A stretch of DNA of 64,000 bases from Psettodes erumei (lineage: Eukaryota; Chordata; Actinopteri; Pleuronectiformes; Psettodidae): contig JAFBJZ010000957.1 of the NCBI GenBank assembly GCA_016785225.1, forward strand, positions 33,501-97,500. Direction: 5' to 3'. The notes under the pieces were generated by a model. That model did no database searches. It had not been told where the DNA came from and saw only the letters and a list, made by a program, of their open reading frames with translations. Both the position numbers and the translations under genes were made by a program. Below, piece by piece: positions 49,636 through 60,529 of this stretch; within the stretch, counting starts at the first letter, position 1, and every line of letters begins with the position of its first letter.

Positions 49636-49668
<33 letters not shown>
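49636..49668. repeat. (CA)16 microsatellite
   Basis: Perfect tract near the zeb2 promoter. Confidence 0.97.
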
Positions 49669-49670
<2 letters not shown>

Positions 49671-49846
49671 AACTAAACAATGAATGCAGCTTAAATTGTG
49701 TGTAAACAGCAGGTGGTCGAATAAGAAAATAATGTGAGAAAAATAAAATCAATTATCGGATTTTTCTGTGGATTTATGAGCGCGCGCTCACAAGGCCTGA
49801 GTATCTAAACACACGTATGTAAATATAATCTATATAAATGCATGGC

Positions 49847-49858
49847 GTGTGTGTGTGT

Positions 49859-49903
<45 letters not shown>
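49847..49903. repeat. (GT)n microsatellite
   Basis: 57 bp with one GG interruption at 49859-49860. Confidence 0.97.
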
Positions 49904-49906
<3 letters not shown>

Positions 49907-50030
49907 TCGACGGCCGCTCGCGTGAACTTTTACACACATTTTGACGCAGAAAAACGCACGCGACGATGAGACACCTCGACCTGCGGAGAAAATCAACAAG
50001 TTTGTGTTTTAGCGACAGAAAGTTATTTGG

Positions 50031-50225
50031 ATGAAGTTGGAGGAGGTGGAGGAACGACGCTGTGAAGGGTGTGTGTGCTCTGGTGTGTGTGTCCGCCCTC
50101 CTCCTCCTCCTCCTCCTCCTCTGTCAGACCAGCGGAGACGCTCCTCTCATCAGAGATCGGGCGGACGGGGACGCGGGGCGGCGGGTGCAGTCGGTGCACG
50201 CTCTCCAACAAAACAAACAAACTGA
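50031..50225 (+). other. Upstream ORF 1 in zeb2 leader (64 codons)
   Basis: ATG-initiated frame (weak context, T at -3) beginning MKLEEVEERRCEGCVC, passing through a Pro run encoded by CCT repeats and ending PTKQTN before TGA. If the mature leader includes this sequence, it would be the first long reading frame met by scanning ribosomes. Coding value is doubtful; a regulatory role is possible. Confidence 0.35.
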
Positions 50226-50397
50226 AAACAGAAAGAAACTCCGGACACGTCATATTAAATGGGATCCAGTTCGTCATAACTTTCTCAAAGTGTTGAGAGA
50301 ACCGAAGTCCGGGTACAGGACCTGGTTCTGGGATTTACTTTGTGTGTGCTGGTTGTCAGGGAGCGGGGAGGAGCAGCGGAGCCGGATCGAAGAGCCC

Positions 50398-50424
50398 ATG
50401 CGGACTGGACTGACTTATCAATGA
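50398..50424 (+). other. Upstream ORF 2 overlapping the zeb2 start (8 codons)
   Basis: ATG at 50398 encodes MRTGLTYQ and stops at TGA 50422-50424, which overlaps the zeb2 ATG (50421-50423) in an ATGA arrangement. Both ATGs are in weak context. The layout is that of a termination-reinitiation cassette. Confidence 0.45.
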
Positions 50425-50493
50425 AGAAGGAGATCATGGCGGAGGGTCCCCGCTGCAAGAGGCGAAAACAGGCCAACCCCCGGAGGAAGAACG
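50421..50493 (+). CDS. zeb2: zeb2 first coding exon (zinc finger E-box-binding homeobox 2, NuRD-recruitment motif)
   Basis: Encodes [20 protein letters not shown] followed by RRKN, 24 codons plus one base, nearly identical to the N-terminus of vertebrate ZEB2 (human [20 protein letters not shown]). Donor GTAAGC starts at 50494 after AAC G, the same phase-1 position as in human, where exon 3 continues VVNYDNVVDTG. That next exon is not in the window, so the intron exceeds 13.5 kb. The basic RRKQANPRRK block is the N-terminal NuRD-interaction motif shared with SALL and FOG proteins. The full protein is a nuclear two-cluster zinc-finger repressor that binds CACCT(G) pairs and Smads and acts in neural crest, neural and epithelial-mesenchymal programmes. 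Met1 has a weak context; Met6 has a strong one. Paralogue (zeb2a or zeb2b) cannot be decided from 24 residues. Confidence 0.95.
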
Positions 50494-53400
50494 GTAAGCG
50501 AGCGCACACACACACAAAGTCCCGCAAACTTCCCCGCCCGCCCGCCCGCCCGGCCCGGGCCGGGAGGTCCCTGTCTGCCCGCATGTCCCCGGGACGCGAC
50601 AAAGGCACAGAAAGTTTCAAATGGAAACTGTGGAGGCTCGCGGGGTGCGGGGGGTGGAGTGCGTGATGGAGCGGGGCCGGGACCCGCCGGGACCCGCCGG
50701 GCGCAGGAGGCAGGAGAAACCGTTATGTGCGCCCCCGCGGCCCCGCGCGGCTCGTCCACACGCACCTGGGCCGGGGCGCGCGGGTTTTCACCTCGTCGCT
50801 TCTTTTTGTCACTTTGTGTCACCGCGAGGCTCGTGCGCGTGGAGCCGCGTGCCCGTTTTCAGCTTCTGAAATGGAGACTAAATTTTAAAGGTGTAATAAT
50901 TTACTTTTAATTTTTACTTTGGGACAAACGGACGTTGGATAAAATATTATCTGTAGTTTGGTTCGGTTTTTATTTAGTTTCCGCGGGTCGACTCTTTATT
51001 TTTTCAGCTCAGTCATTTTATACGAATGTAATTTATTATTTGTTGTCACGTCAGATCAGACGCTTTTTTTTTTCTTCGTTGTAAACTCTGCTTTTTAAAA
51101 AACAGTTTTTCGCCCTTTGTGTTGCAGCCTGAGGAGCCGTGCCCCCCCCCCCACACACACACACACCCGTCAGCTGCTGCGTTAATAATAATAATAATAA
51201 TAATAGTTGTTTTTCATTTGTTTTGAATCCATAAACACACAACTCTCAGGCTTCAGTGCCGAGTTAAGGGAGAAACAATAGAAACCCTGAGTGCCACTCA
51301 AACCAGCTGAAGGCCTAAAACCCAGTGTCCTGCTCATTTAAAGGCTCAGTCCGTCATTTTAATTCAACACATTTAAAGGGATGATTGACAAAGATGTTTG
51401 ATATTTGTGTAAAGTTTATAAAATTAAATCCTGTAAAATTCCCTTTGGGTGAAACGATTAGAGACGAATTAAAATCGGGTGAAATCAGAGTTAAACTTTA
51501 TTGTTTTCTCTTGAACTCAAATTAAAATCTTCTCTCCGTCGTGAAGTTTTGCGACCACATTTCCTCCCGTCGCCGCGGTTTTTCCTCTCCTCGGGATGCG
51601 GCTCCGTCTCCTCCTCCTCTCGGGGGTCCCGGGGGGGCCGTTGACGGGGTGAGGGGGTGTCAGATTAGGGCCCGGCGTAACAGGATCTGTGCAGACTGAA
51701 GTGCCTCCTCCACCTCTGGGTGTCTGTCACGTCCAGCTGTGAGGATGCAGCTGTTTTTGAAAATTCTCCGTTTGCAGCGTGAAGTTTGGCGTCTGGATGT
51801 TTTCGTTCAGGTCCGTCTTTACGCTCATGTTGAAACTCTCGGGAGGTTTTTTAAATGTGGTGGAGTCTTCAAATGCTCCAGATCTTTCAGGCTGAATTTT
51901 GTTGAGACGCACACGTCAAATATTTAATTTTCATGTGTGTGTGGTTTCTGTCTCGGGGGTTCCTCCCTTTTCATTTCCATGAAAGTGTTTTTTGCGGCGT
52001 CGCTTCCTTATCTGTGTGGTAATGACGGGGGCGGGGGACGTCGTGTTACTGCTGTTAAACCCTGTGTGGAAATAAATTTAATGTCACACAAAACGTTTTA
52101 AAAACATTTTAATCATGTGACCAGGATGTAGTTCATGTCCAGGCGTGGACGTTGTGAGATTCCTTCACACAAACTTTGTGTTTTTGTTGCTGTGGAGCAT
52201 CGCAGGTTTGATGCATCCACCCGCGGCGGTGGAGGGGGGGTGGGGCGCGGCGCGGGGGGGGGTCCGGTTTCCCTGCAGCGGTGTCAGGCCGCCTGCTGTA
52301 CCATTCATGCCACATGTCTCACAGCCGTGTCATTGTCCACTCAGAGCCCAACGCTGTTTACTGTCTCCATGTTTACAACCTGCTCACACGCAGTCCGTCC
52401 CCGTGTCTCTGTCCTGCTCGTCCCCGTGTCTCCGTCCTCGTGTCTCAGCTGGAGACGGCGGTTTAAGGGTTTGGTGTCATTTCTGTGACATGAGATGGAT
52501 CATTAAACATGAAGGTGCTGTTATTTGGTTAGATAGGGTGAGGTAACCCTAACCCTTACACTGGGGGGGTGATTCATATTCAGTGTTCACACACACACAC
52601 ACACACACACACACGTGGATTTCACTGGACGGCTGATAAATCTGTTCAGGTCGTTCAGATTAATGTAATTTCCAACCAGCACGTTTCAGCATCACGTCGT
52701 CGGTCACTAACCAATCAGATTTCATGTCCAGAGGTTCCTAACAAAGTGAGCAGGGAGTGTCTGTGTCACAAGACGTGTAGTAAAATAATTTAACGGCGTG
52801 ATGTGACGTTTAAACAGCGCGGGGGGGGTCAGCGGTCGCGACGCTCTAACGATGGACGTCCGTCCACATGATTGACGATTTGTTGTCCGACTCGCCGTAG
52901 ATAAAATGGTTTCTCTGTCCGGGCCAGAAGTTACGCAGAGATTTGTGTCGGCGTCTTGTTCGCCGTGTCTGGTGAGAGACGGCGAACTTTTATTTTGTAA
53001 GAAACGTGAGATTTTCTGTTTCCCGTTTGATTTGCTTCTCTTTGAGATCAGATTCATCACTGGTGAAAACAGTCGCTGGTTTCCGCTCTTGTTTCGCCTC
53101 CCGGTGACGTTTGTTGTGCGGTTACACATTTGTGTCGGGCGTCATGTGACTGCGTCGCCGTCTGAGCGCGAACATCGTGATGCCGACGTGAGTCGACACG
53201 TTTCAGTTCAGGGTCAGTTTATTTTGTTCCATTCGACCTTTTTGCAGATTTGGCACAGGATCCGGAGACGAGCGTTTCGTCGCCGTCTCGACTCCCTGAA
53301 ACTTTGTGTTTCACTAAAAAATCGTTTCCTTCAAATTCACCTGGCGAAGACGTCTGTCCCCACACGGACGGCGTGTCCCCGTAACGTATGCTAACATACG

Positions 53401-54039
53401 CTAACGCAGCGTCGCTCGCGCTGACCTGAATGCCTTTCATATCTGCCCCCCCCCCACAGTAAACACCTCCCTGAGGGCAGAACAAAGAAAAGCGGCTCCT
53501 CTCTCCTCGTCCTTAATCACAATCCAGCCCCGGGGGGGGGGGGGCGTCCCAGATGAAAAGAGAAAAGAAAGAAAAGTGAGAGTGGGGGGGGTAATAAAAG
53601 AAAGGAGGATGTAAGGTGGAAGGAAGGTGTGTGTTGTGGATGTGCCCTATATACACCCCCCCCCATGATTCATAACTGAACTACAGGACATTGAGAGACA
53701 TGTAGAGACAGACTGAGCGAGTACAATATTTTTTAAATGATGATTTACTCAGTTTGACTTTTGAGGAGAATCATCAAACAACTGATTTTTGTTTTGCAGT
53801 AAAACTGGTGTCAGATACTTGTCAGTATTTCTGGTATTTTCTCCGTGATGGTTTCACCACTTTCTTGTTGTCCACACTCGAGTCATTTAGAGATTAGTTT
53901 GTTTTCTAGATTTTCTTTTTCTTTTTTTACTAGTTTCTAAATTCTTTCATTTTCAGTTTGTTCTCTCAACCAAGATCATTTCTAGAATAATTCTTGAAAG
54001 AAGAACAAGCATTTTCAGACATGTCTGGATTTTAATGTT
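50494..54039 (+). other. zeb2 intron, proximal part
   Basis: CpG-rich to about 50850, then AT-rich. Contains a run of C plus CA at 51140-51166, (AAT)n at 51184-51206, a CA tract at 52588-52614 and C-runs at 53449-53458 and 53531-53544. The 51920-52060 and 52880-53400 stretches are CpG-rich and open, but no exon is recognised; the expected next zeb2 exon is absent. Confidence 0.6.
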
Positions 54040-54560
54040 TTCTAGATTCCAGCAGTTTGGAGATTTTTCTTGATGTCACAGATTCTAAAAATGTTGTGTT
54101 CGGTGTAAGAATAAGATCCATAAACGGCAGCATCCACGGCATGTTATTCCGTGCGCAGCCTGGAGGGGGCCCCCGGCGGCCCCGGCCCCGGGGCCCCGGG
54201 CCCCTCGCTGCTCCGGCACTGTCAGGCAGCTTTGTGTTGAAGCTCAGCTGCTTCTTAACAGGTCAGGAATCAACTTTAAAATGCACCATGTGATATGAAT
54301 TCCTAATTTTTCTCCCCCTCCCTCACAGAGCTGTTTTATTGTGAAGAAAAGCAGATTATCTTTATTCACCTTCACCCCCCCCCTCCAGGATTTAGGCAGA
54401 TTTACTTCACTAAACACCTCTGGGTGGACAGTGGAGGAGGAGCCGGGGCCCCGCGCTCGGAAGAAGGGGCCCTTTGTTCAGGGAGGGCCTGCAGATGAAG
54501 CCGCGGAGACGCATTATATTAACAACAGGAAGTGGTTAATACCCCCACCCGCCAAAATAA
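54040..54560. promoter_or_regulatory. Candidate conserved intronic element in zeb2
   Basis: Complex stretch with a GC palindrome-rich core (GGCCCCGGGGCCCCGGGCCC at 54185-54204), TTTAAAATGCACCATGTG near 54275 and TTAGGCAGATTTACTTCAC near 54392. Mixed GC extremes and lack of simple repeats set it apart. Confidence 0.38.
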
Positions 54561-56903
54561 AACACACTTACTGACAGCACAGAGTGACATCACTGACATC
54601 TCAGTCACGTGACCAGAATAAAAGATGTTCGTGTTTCCAGATATTTTATTTTTATCGCTCGTCTTTTTTTCTGGTTCCGTTTTCTGGTTCCGTTCATTTT
54701 TTGGGGGGGTTTCAGGATCTTTCGTGTAAATTTGGATTTTGTCGGTTTCTGTTTCTGATTTTAGGATTTTCATTTCCCAAATTCTTCAGGTTTCAGTGTT
54801 TTAATTTTCTCGACTCTTTTGGAGTCAGATATCTCTTGTTTTTCATTCTTATCAGTTTCGTGATTTTTGTTTTTCTTGTTTCCAGACAGTTTTCTGGAGC
54901 CCCATGATTTCTGTAATGCAGAAACAGATTTTTCTTATTGACCGGTTGAGTTTTATTCATCCACTGCAGATTAATGGTAAAACAGAGAATTCACAAAATT
55001 AAAACGGACTCTGGAAAATAAGTAAAAATAAAATTCATGTTTTTTTTTAATTTGTGCGTTTCTGGAAACCGCAGGATGAAGCTGTGAGGACTCTGACTTG
55101 TTGACTTGTTGACTTGTGTGTGTCCTGTTGTGTGTTCAGCTCCAGATTTGTTAAAGACCCCGCCCCCCCCTTTAAGCTCTTATTCATTAAGCCTTAACCC
55201 CCCCCACCTGTCTGCCGGCCTCCTCCACCTCCACAGCTTTATTCCTCCTCTAACATCTGTCACCGAGGGAGGGGGGCGCGCTCTTCTTCTTCTCCTGCTC
55301 GCACAAAGCTCGTCTCTGTGCCGCCAACAACAAAAACTCCTCAGACGTCTCCTACGCCTCCCATGATGCATCTGTGCAGTGGAATTGTGTCGGTGTAAAA
55401 CTCCTCTGGTGTTTGTGATGTTTCAAGGTGACTGACATGCGTACACCCCCCCCCCAAGTTGCCATGTGCAGATTTTCTTCATGAGCGAGCTCGGAGCCGC
55501 CCGGTGACATTTTGTCGCCGTTAGCCCAAACAGAGCGGATTCACCAAGGTCAGCGCTGCGTCACGGCGGAGACAACGGAGGACGACGGCTTTTTAAACAC
55601 TGTTTCAGATTAAACTACAAAGGAGACAAATTAATCCAAGCTTTGTTAAAGATGTGAGGTTAATCTAGAATCAAAGAACACTTGTTCTTAACGTTAGGCG
55701 AGAGCATTTTAACTCCCCATATTTTTACTTTTTATCTGAAGTTTTTATTATCTATATTTATATTTATATTTTATTGTTCTTCTGCCGAACAATAGAAATC
55801 TGTGGTCAGAGGTAACGTCAGAAATAAACCTGTTCATGTTCGCTGTGAATCTCGGCAGCTGCCCTTCCCTCGCAGAAACGGTCCGTTTGATTGGCCGAGC
55901 TCCTGCGGCAAGGTCGACCACACATGGAACAATCAATAACGGATGGCTGGATTAAGGTGTCATGACATCTGCGCGTCCAGACCGTCAGCGTACGGCCGAA
56001 TGACTCGACCCCCCGGAACAACCCCCTGTACCTCTGTCCGAGAGCCCCGCCCACCTCGCGTGCCGGTGCGAAATCAATCAGTTTATGCGTCTGTGTTTTC
56101 CCAGCTGTCAGTGAACCTCTCGTGACGGCACTGAACAGGTACAGGTGCGTCGCCTCGGGTAAACGTGCGAAAGAGCTGACGAGCTGATTCTGATGACGTC
56201 GTCCACGTCCGTCTCAGTTCGCGTCTCGGTTCTGAAGCGCTCACCTTTTCCCCTCCTCTCAGACTCGGAGCGAAAACCTCCTCAGGCCGGATCAGATCAG
56301 CGAGGTCTCGGGACGCCACTTCCTGGTCACAGATCTACCAATTAAAGTAATGAGGCCGAGCGGCGCTGCTGAACCCGGCCGCCTCGGGGGAAGTCCCGCT
56401 CGGCTCTGGGTCTGAGGTATCTGAGCTGACACCGCTGTCAGAGCCGCTCCGCGGAGTCCGGCCTGAGCGAAACCTCTCCACCTCCGCAGGGCCTCCACAA
56501 ACCCAGAGACGAGTCCTGACGCACGTGTGGGTCAGAATGATCGAAAAGTGCTGATGAATAATAATAATAATAAATAAACAGATCAATAATAATGTCGTAA
56601 AGACGAGCAGCTCAGGAATTGAACCGGAAAAGTTTCATAAAAGTAAAACACTAATACGTACAAAGATTCCTTGTTGAGTCCTTACGGCTCTCACCAGTCG
56701 TCCTGAAGTCGTGACCTTCCGAACACGTCGACACTTCTGATTGGTTGCTCCAGGGGGCGGGGCAGCTGGGAGGGCGGAGCCTCGACGATGCCGCTCCTGA
56801 ATATTTGTGTCTTTTAAACGCGTCTCTTTGTCCTCACATGACAGCTGGAGGTCGATGAGGGTTTCTGCTGACGACCGCCTTTATTCAGCTAAACGGGCAT
56901 GAT

Positions 56904-56948
<45 letters not shown>

Positions 56949-57329
56949 TCATCTTTACTGCAATGCTCCATCAACACCATCAGAATTATCTTGGAAAAAA
57001 AAAGTCATGGCAGATGTGAAGCACTAAAACTTAAAAATCTTCCTGTTTTGACAAAAAATAAAAGAAGAAATCATAAAAAAAAAAACTTCATGTTTTTTAA
57101 AAAGATGAAACGGGACCAACTTTGTCAAAAAAAGAAATGAAATGATTTTAAAAACATTTCAACAACTTCTCCGATTTAAAAACTCGTGGAAAATACAAAG
57201 ATAGAGTTTCATTTAACCGTCACGTGACACTTTGGAGACTTTTCATTGGTCGACACGTGAATTTATAAAGATTAGTTTGTCTCTGACTCGTCCCCGCACC
57301 TTCAGGTCTGAGACCGTCCCATAATGCAC
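54561..57329 (+). other. zeb2 intron, middle part
   Basis: No exon seen. GTCACGTGAC occurs at 54604-54613 and 57219-57228. T-rich at 54640-54900. CpG-rich at 55480-56520. A CTCF-like GCTCCAGGGGGCGG lies at 56747-56760, and a (GT) tract at 56905-56945. Confidence 0.5.
56905..56945. repeat. (GT)20 microsatellite
   Basis: Perfect tract in the zeb2 intron. Confidence 0.97.
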
Positions 57330-57620
57330 CGCAGTGATTTTTTTCCCCCCGGGTCGGTTCCCACGGCGACGGGCTTCGCCGGCCGTCCACCTTTTAGTCG
57401 AGCGGCTGTGAGAAGTCTCGTGCGTCGGCGCAACCGTGTTTGCGGTGGGATTACCAGCGTTTGGTTTGGGGGAGGCTGTGTGAAGGTAGCCATGGGGAGG
57501 ACCCCCCGCGGGCCAGGAATGCCGGCAGGTCAGGGGAGGAGAGCCGGCGGAGGCGGGGGGACACTCCGGGATGGGGCAGGTGCCTTTGTGAGTCTTGTCA
57601 GCCATCAAAGGAGCAGGCAG
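57330..57620. promoter_or_regulatory. Candidate conserved intronic element in zeb2
   Basis: CpG-rich, non-repetitive island with TTTTAGTCGAGCGGCTGTG near 57390 and GGGATTACCAGCGTTTGG near 57446. Open on both strands for about 100-140 codons, without recognisable protein. Confidence 0.35.
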
Positions 57621-58379
57621 CGCTGAAAAGGTTAGCGAGGAATAATCCCCCCGCCCCCGCCCCTCAGCCCGAGCCATGGGTCCTCCACCCGCCTCTGGTT
57701 TTTATTCCAGCTGAAGAAACGTGTCTGAAATCTCATCCAAAATAATCTGTCGTGATAATCTGACTGAAACGTTACACCGTAAAGAAACTGTTTGATGATT
57801 GATTGATTTACACTTTAAAAAAGTTGATTCAGCATCAAAGTTTGTTGTTGACCGTCCACTTTCAACCTCTTACCAGGGCTTTTGACCACATCTCTTGGTC
57901 TTCATCAGCCGGTGAAGATAGAAGATCATGTTTTTTAAAATTAGTTCTGACTGAGCCTCAAGTTTGAAACAGCGACGGATGAATAATCTGGAGTTACACT
58001 CATTAAATTAAATTGTGCGTGTTTTATTCTGAAAAGTCTGACCAGTTTTATTTTGACGACCCGGTGTTTGTCCTGATGTTAAATCTCACTTCCTGTGGCT
58101 CTCTGGGCCCCGCCCCCTTCTGCACCTCCTGTGTTTGGGTGGGGCTGTTGGGGTGGGGGTGTCCAGGTTGCGTCATGGGACCCGGAGTGTCCCCTTTTGT
58201 GCGGCCTGTCAAACGTGGTTAACGTGCAGCCATTTATCTCCCGAACCCCCCCGGGTGCACAATGGCCTGGGTGAGCCTGGGTGGGGGGGCGGGGGGAGGA
58301 AGGTAGGGTGGGTGGGAGCCGGGACTCTCTCTTTCTCTCCCTCCATCTTTTAGCCTCCGCCCCCCCGTCATTGTTGGTT
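57621..58379 (+). other. zeb2 intron spacer
   Basis: No exon seen. G/C-run-rich at 58110-58320 (GGTGGGGCTG, CGGGGGGAGG and similar). A possible CTCF-like motif lies on the minus strand at 58110-58123 (GCAGAAGGGGGCGG). Confidence 0.5.
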
Positions 58380-58645
58380 CGTTATTCGCCCGCGGCCGCT
58401 CCTCGCCGCGGCGCAGGCGTTATCTGACAAGGTGCTTCAGAATGTCGTCCGCCGCTGCCAGACAGATCCCACTGTTAATGTGCTGGAGCCGAGCGCGCCC
58501 AGGAGCGACACCCCCAGAACAATGGCTGGGATTGTTGGTTCCCACCCCCCCCCTCTGCTGCGCCGCATCCTCCAGCAGTAACAGTTGTACCTGACAATAA
58601 AGCTGCAGTTCAACATGCTGCTCGTGTTCACACTCAACTTCACTC
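58380..58645. promoter_or_regulatory. Candidate conserved zeb2 intronic enhancer with SoxE-dimer-like site
   Basis: Dense, non-repetitive island. AACAAT (58518-58523) and ATTGTT (58531-58536) form an inverted Sox pair with a 7-nt spacer, close to the SOX9/SOX10 dimer arrangement. Also present are GGCGTTATCTGACAAGG near 58416 (GATA-like, reverse) and CACTGTTAATGTGCTGG near 58470. It sits about 8 kb into the intron. Confidence 0.45.
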
Positions 58646-58969
58646 ACTTTATTAAAGATTCACATATAAATATATAATTCAATATGTAGTATTAATACAA
58701 AGTTATAAATATTTGTCTGTGAATATGTTAAATAAATGATCGATGCTACGACACGTTTCTGTTTGTACCTGCTAAATGATTTCTGACATAAAGTTCGGAC
58801 ACATTACTGTGCAGGGTTCCGGTTCTGATAATCTGAGATTTATTCCCGAGTTCAGATTGAATTGTGGACGAGTCTCCTCCGTGTGAGTTTAAATGATGTA
58901 AATGTCTCCGGACGGCAAGTTCCATCAAACCGCCTCCGAATCTCGGCTGAAATAAAAACCGTCTCTGGA
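58646..58969 (+). other. zeb2 intron spacer
   Basis: AT-rich; I see nothing specific in it. Confidence 0.5.
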
Positions 58970-59425
58970 TCTGGCTGTTTGTTTCATTACCATTTTGAAT
59001 AGTGTTTCATTGTGTAGGCTGAGACGCGGCGGTTTGCGGTGCTTCTAATGTGGCAGATAAACCCCCCAGCTTTGATATCGCCCGCTCCAATAAGCCCCCT
59101 CAGCCTGCCAGCACCTGCCAATGGGGAGGTATGCATTCATCTGCCCTTTAACAGGATTATCCTGCTCTGTAATTGATTCATTTGCAGCGAGGGGAGGTGA
59201 CAGTGCTTTGGAAATGAGAGTTTAGGTAACGGGCGCCCCAGAATTCAGCCGACTCCATGTGTCAATTTTATTACATCAGTCCAGATGAACTTGAAAGGCC
59301 GGCTTTGTGCTCGCTGGCCGTCGGTACCTCGCTCAGAGGGACCACGTTCAATAGAGGTCATTGATGTGTGCGGGCTCCTCTCTGCGTGTTCACGCTCTAC
59401 GGTCAGTCGGTGGCAGCCATCGACG
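58970..59425. promoter_or_regulatory. Candidate conserved zeb2 intronic enhancer
   Basis: About 450 bp of uninterrupted complex sequence. Motifs include GTGGCAGATAAACC near 59050 (GATA), CAGCACCTGCCAATGG near 59108 (ZEB-type E2-box), GTATGCATTCATCTG near 59128, CTGTAATTGATTCATTTGC near 59166 (homeodomain/POU) and AGGTCATTGATGTG near 59356. The strongest enhancer-like stretch in the intron by eye. Confidence 0.48.
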
Positions 59426-60329
59426 TGACACACATGAAGCTTCGCGCGCCGTGGCGATGGCGGCGGCGTAAACGGGTCGGTCGATACCGCGTTGTCCGAT
59501 CCGTCGACATGTAGGTTAGAGGGACCGGCGGACGGTTTGTGTGGACATCTGGTGGAGCAGGACAGGTGGAGCTGCGGTTGGCTGTTCCCCCCAGTGCTCC
59601 CAGTAACGACGCTCCCAGTAACGGTGTCGCTGACACAAGCTGCTCATTTAACGCCGCTCCGTGCTAACATCCTGTGGCGTGACCGTGACTTTGCTAACAG
59701 GGGCTACGTTGAGTGATGCTAGGTCCATGCTAACAGTCCCAGGACTACTCTGCCCAGCGAAGTACTATATGTAGTAATGTAATACACCCAACAGCTGTTT
59801 GGAGTATTAGTAGTACTGGATGATTTTCACAGCTATGGTCCATCCCCCAGTATCAGCTGATCATATATTTATACTATAGATTCATACCTGCAGAGTAACT
59901 AGTACCTCAGAATTGTACTCGAGTAACTTAGTTACTTAGTTACCTGTGATATCAGACCCCAGAGAAGCTGCAGCAGCCAAATCTTATACTGGGAGCTTGT
60001 CCAGTTCTTGTGTAAACCAGTTCACCTGAAACTAATGGTCCCCCATCCCTGCTCCAGACTTCTAATGAGCCTGGGAAAAGAAAGCCCCCCCCCCGGGGCA
60101 GAACTGGGTGACCCAGTGGACGCAAACTGCCCCGGGGTATCGGCGATAGGGTGGGGTGAGGGGTCGTCCTTCACGTCGCCTCCTCCTCCTTTGTCCCGGA
60201 CGTCTGGCCCGTGAGCCGCCGTAAAACGCCTGGACGTGATTCACGGGCGCGTTGAATGGAGCTGCGGCCGAATGTTTATGTCGTGAAGTGAAGAAGAAAG
60301 ACGCCGGCGACGTGGCTTCCTGTCCCCGT
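59426..60329 (+). other. zeb2 intron spacer
   Basis: No exon seen. The 59880-59945 stretch (GTAACTAGTACC, then ACTCGAGTAACTTAGTTACT) resembles a dispersed teleost repeat also hinted at near 37575. CpG-rich at 60090-60330. Confidence 0.5.
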
Positions 60330-60460
60330 TTCTGACGCCAAATCCCCTTTGCTCCCTGAAATCTGGGTTAAATGCAAATTGATCCAAGCGATACCAGACA
60401 ATAATTACCGTCCGACTTATATATACGTGCAGCAGACCAGAAGAGAATTCAATAAGACCT
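60330..60460. promoter_or_regulatory. Candidate conserved zeb2 intronic element with POU octamer
   Basis: Perfect octamer ATGCAAAT at 60372-60379, followed by TGATCCAAGCG and CAATAATTACCGTCCG (60399-60414). It abuts a long CA tract on the right. Confidence 0.42.
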
Positions 60461-60462
60461 GG

Positions 60463-60464
<2 letters not shown>

Positions 60465-60524
<60 letters not shown>
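60465..60524. repeat. (AC)30 microsatellite
   Basis: Perfect 60-bp tract in the zeb2 intron. Confidence 0.98.

Positions 60525-60529
<5 letters not shown>

Larger units (their letters stand above)
49409..50012 (+). other. Possible intron in the zeb2 5' UTR
   Basis: Donor GTAAGA at 49409 and acceptor TTTTAG ending at 50012 would remove two long CA/GT tracts and join an untranslated exon to the coding exon. Supported only by splice consensus. Confidence 0.25.
48720..50420 (+). promoter_or_regulatory. CpG-rich zeb2 promoter and 5' leader region
   Basis: CpG-dense block that starts abruptly after AT-rich DNA near 48700 and continues past the coding exon to about 50850. It includes CCAATCAAAG at 49361-49370 (CCAAT box overlapping a TCF/LEF-like core) and a good splice donor CCAGGTAAGAGG at 49406-49417, which could end an untranslated first exon. 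A possible acceptor (TTGTGTTTTAG, ending 50012) precedes the coding exon. CA/GT tracts at 49636-49668 and 49847-49903 would then lie in the intron. In human, ZEB2 has an untranslated first exon and an antisense transcript here; neither can be shown from this sequence. Confidence 0.6.

Noticed and set aside
50035..50424. 120-codon leader frame with a hydrophobic Leu-rich, signal-peptide-like start
   Set aside because: It begins at GTG, not ATG, and the Leu run comes from (CTC)n. Only the last eight codons follow a true ATG, and those are reported as upstream ORF 2.
50340..50493. N-terminally extended zeb2 starting at 50340
   Set aside because: The frame is open but its start is TTG; vertebrate ZEB2 begins at the ATG equivalent to 50421.
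57243..57677. 144-codon minus-strand frame in the zeb2 intron
   Set aside because: CpG-rich sequence open on both strands without protein similarity; better explained as a noncoding element.
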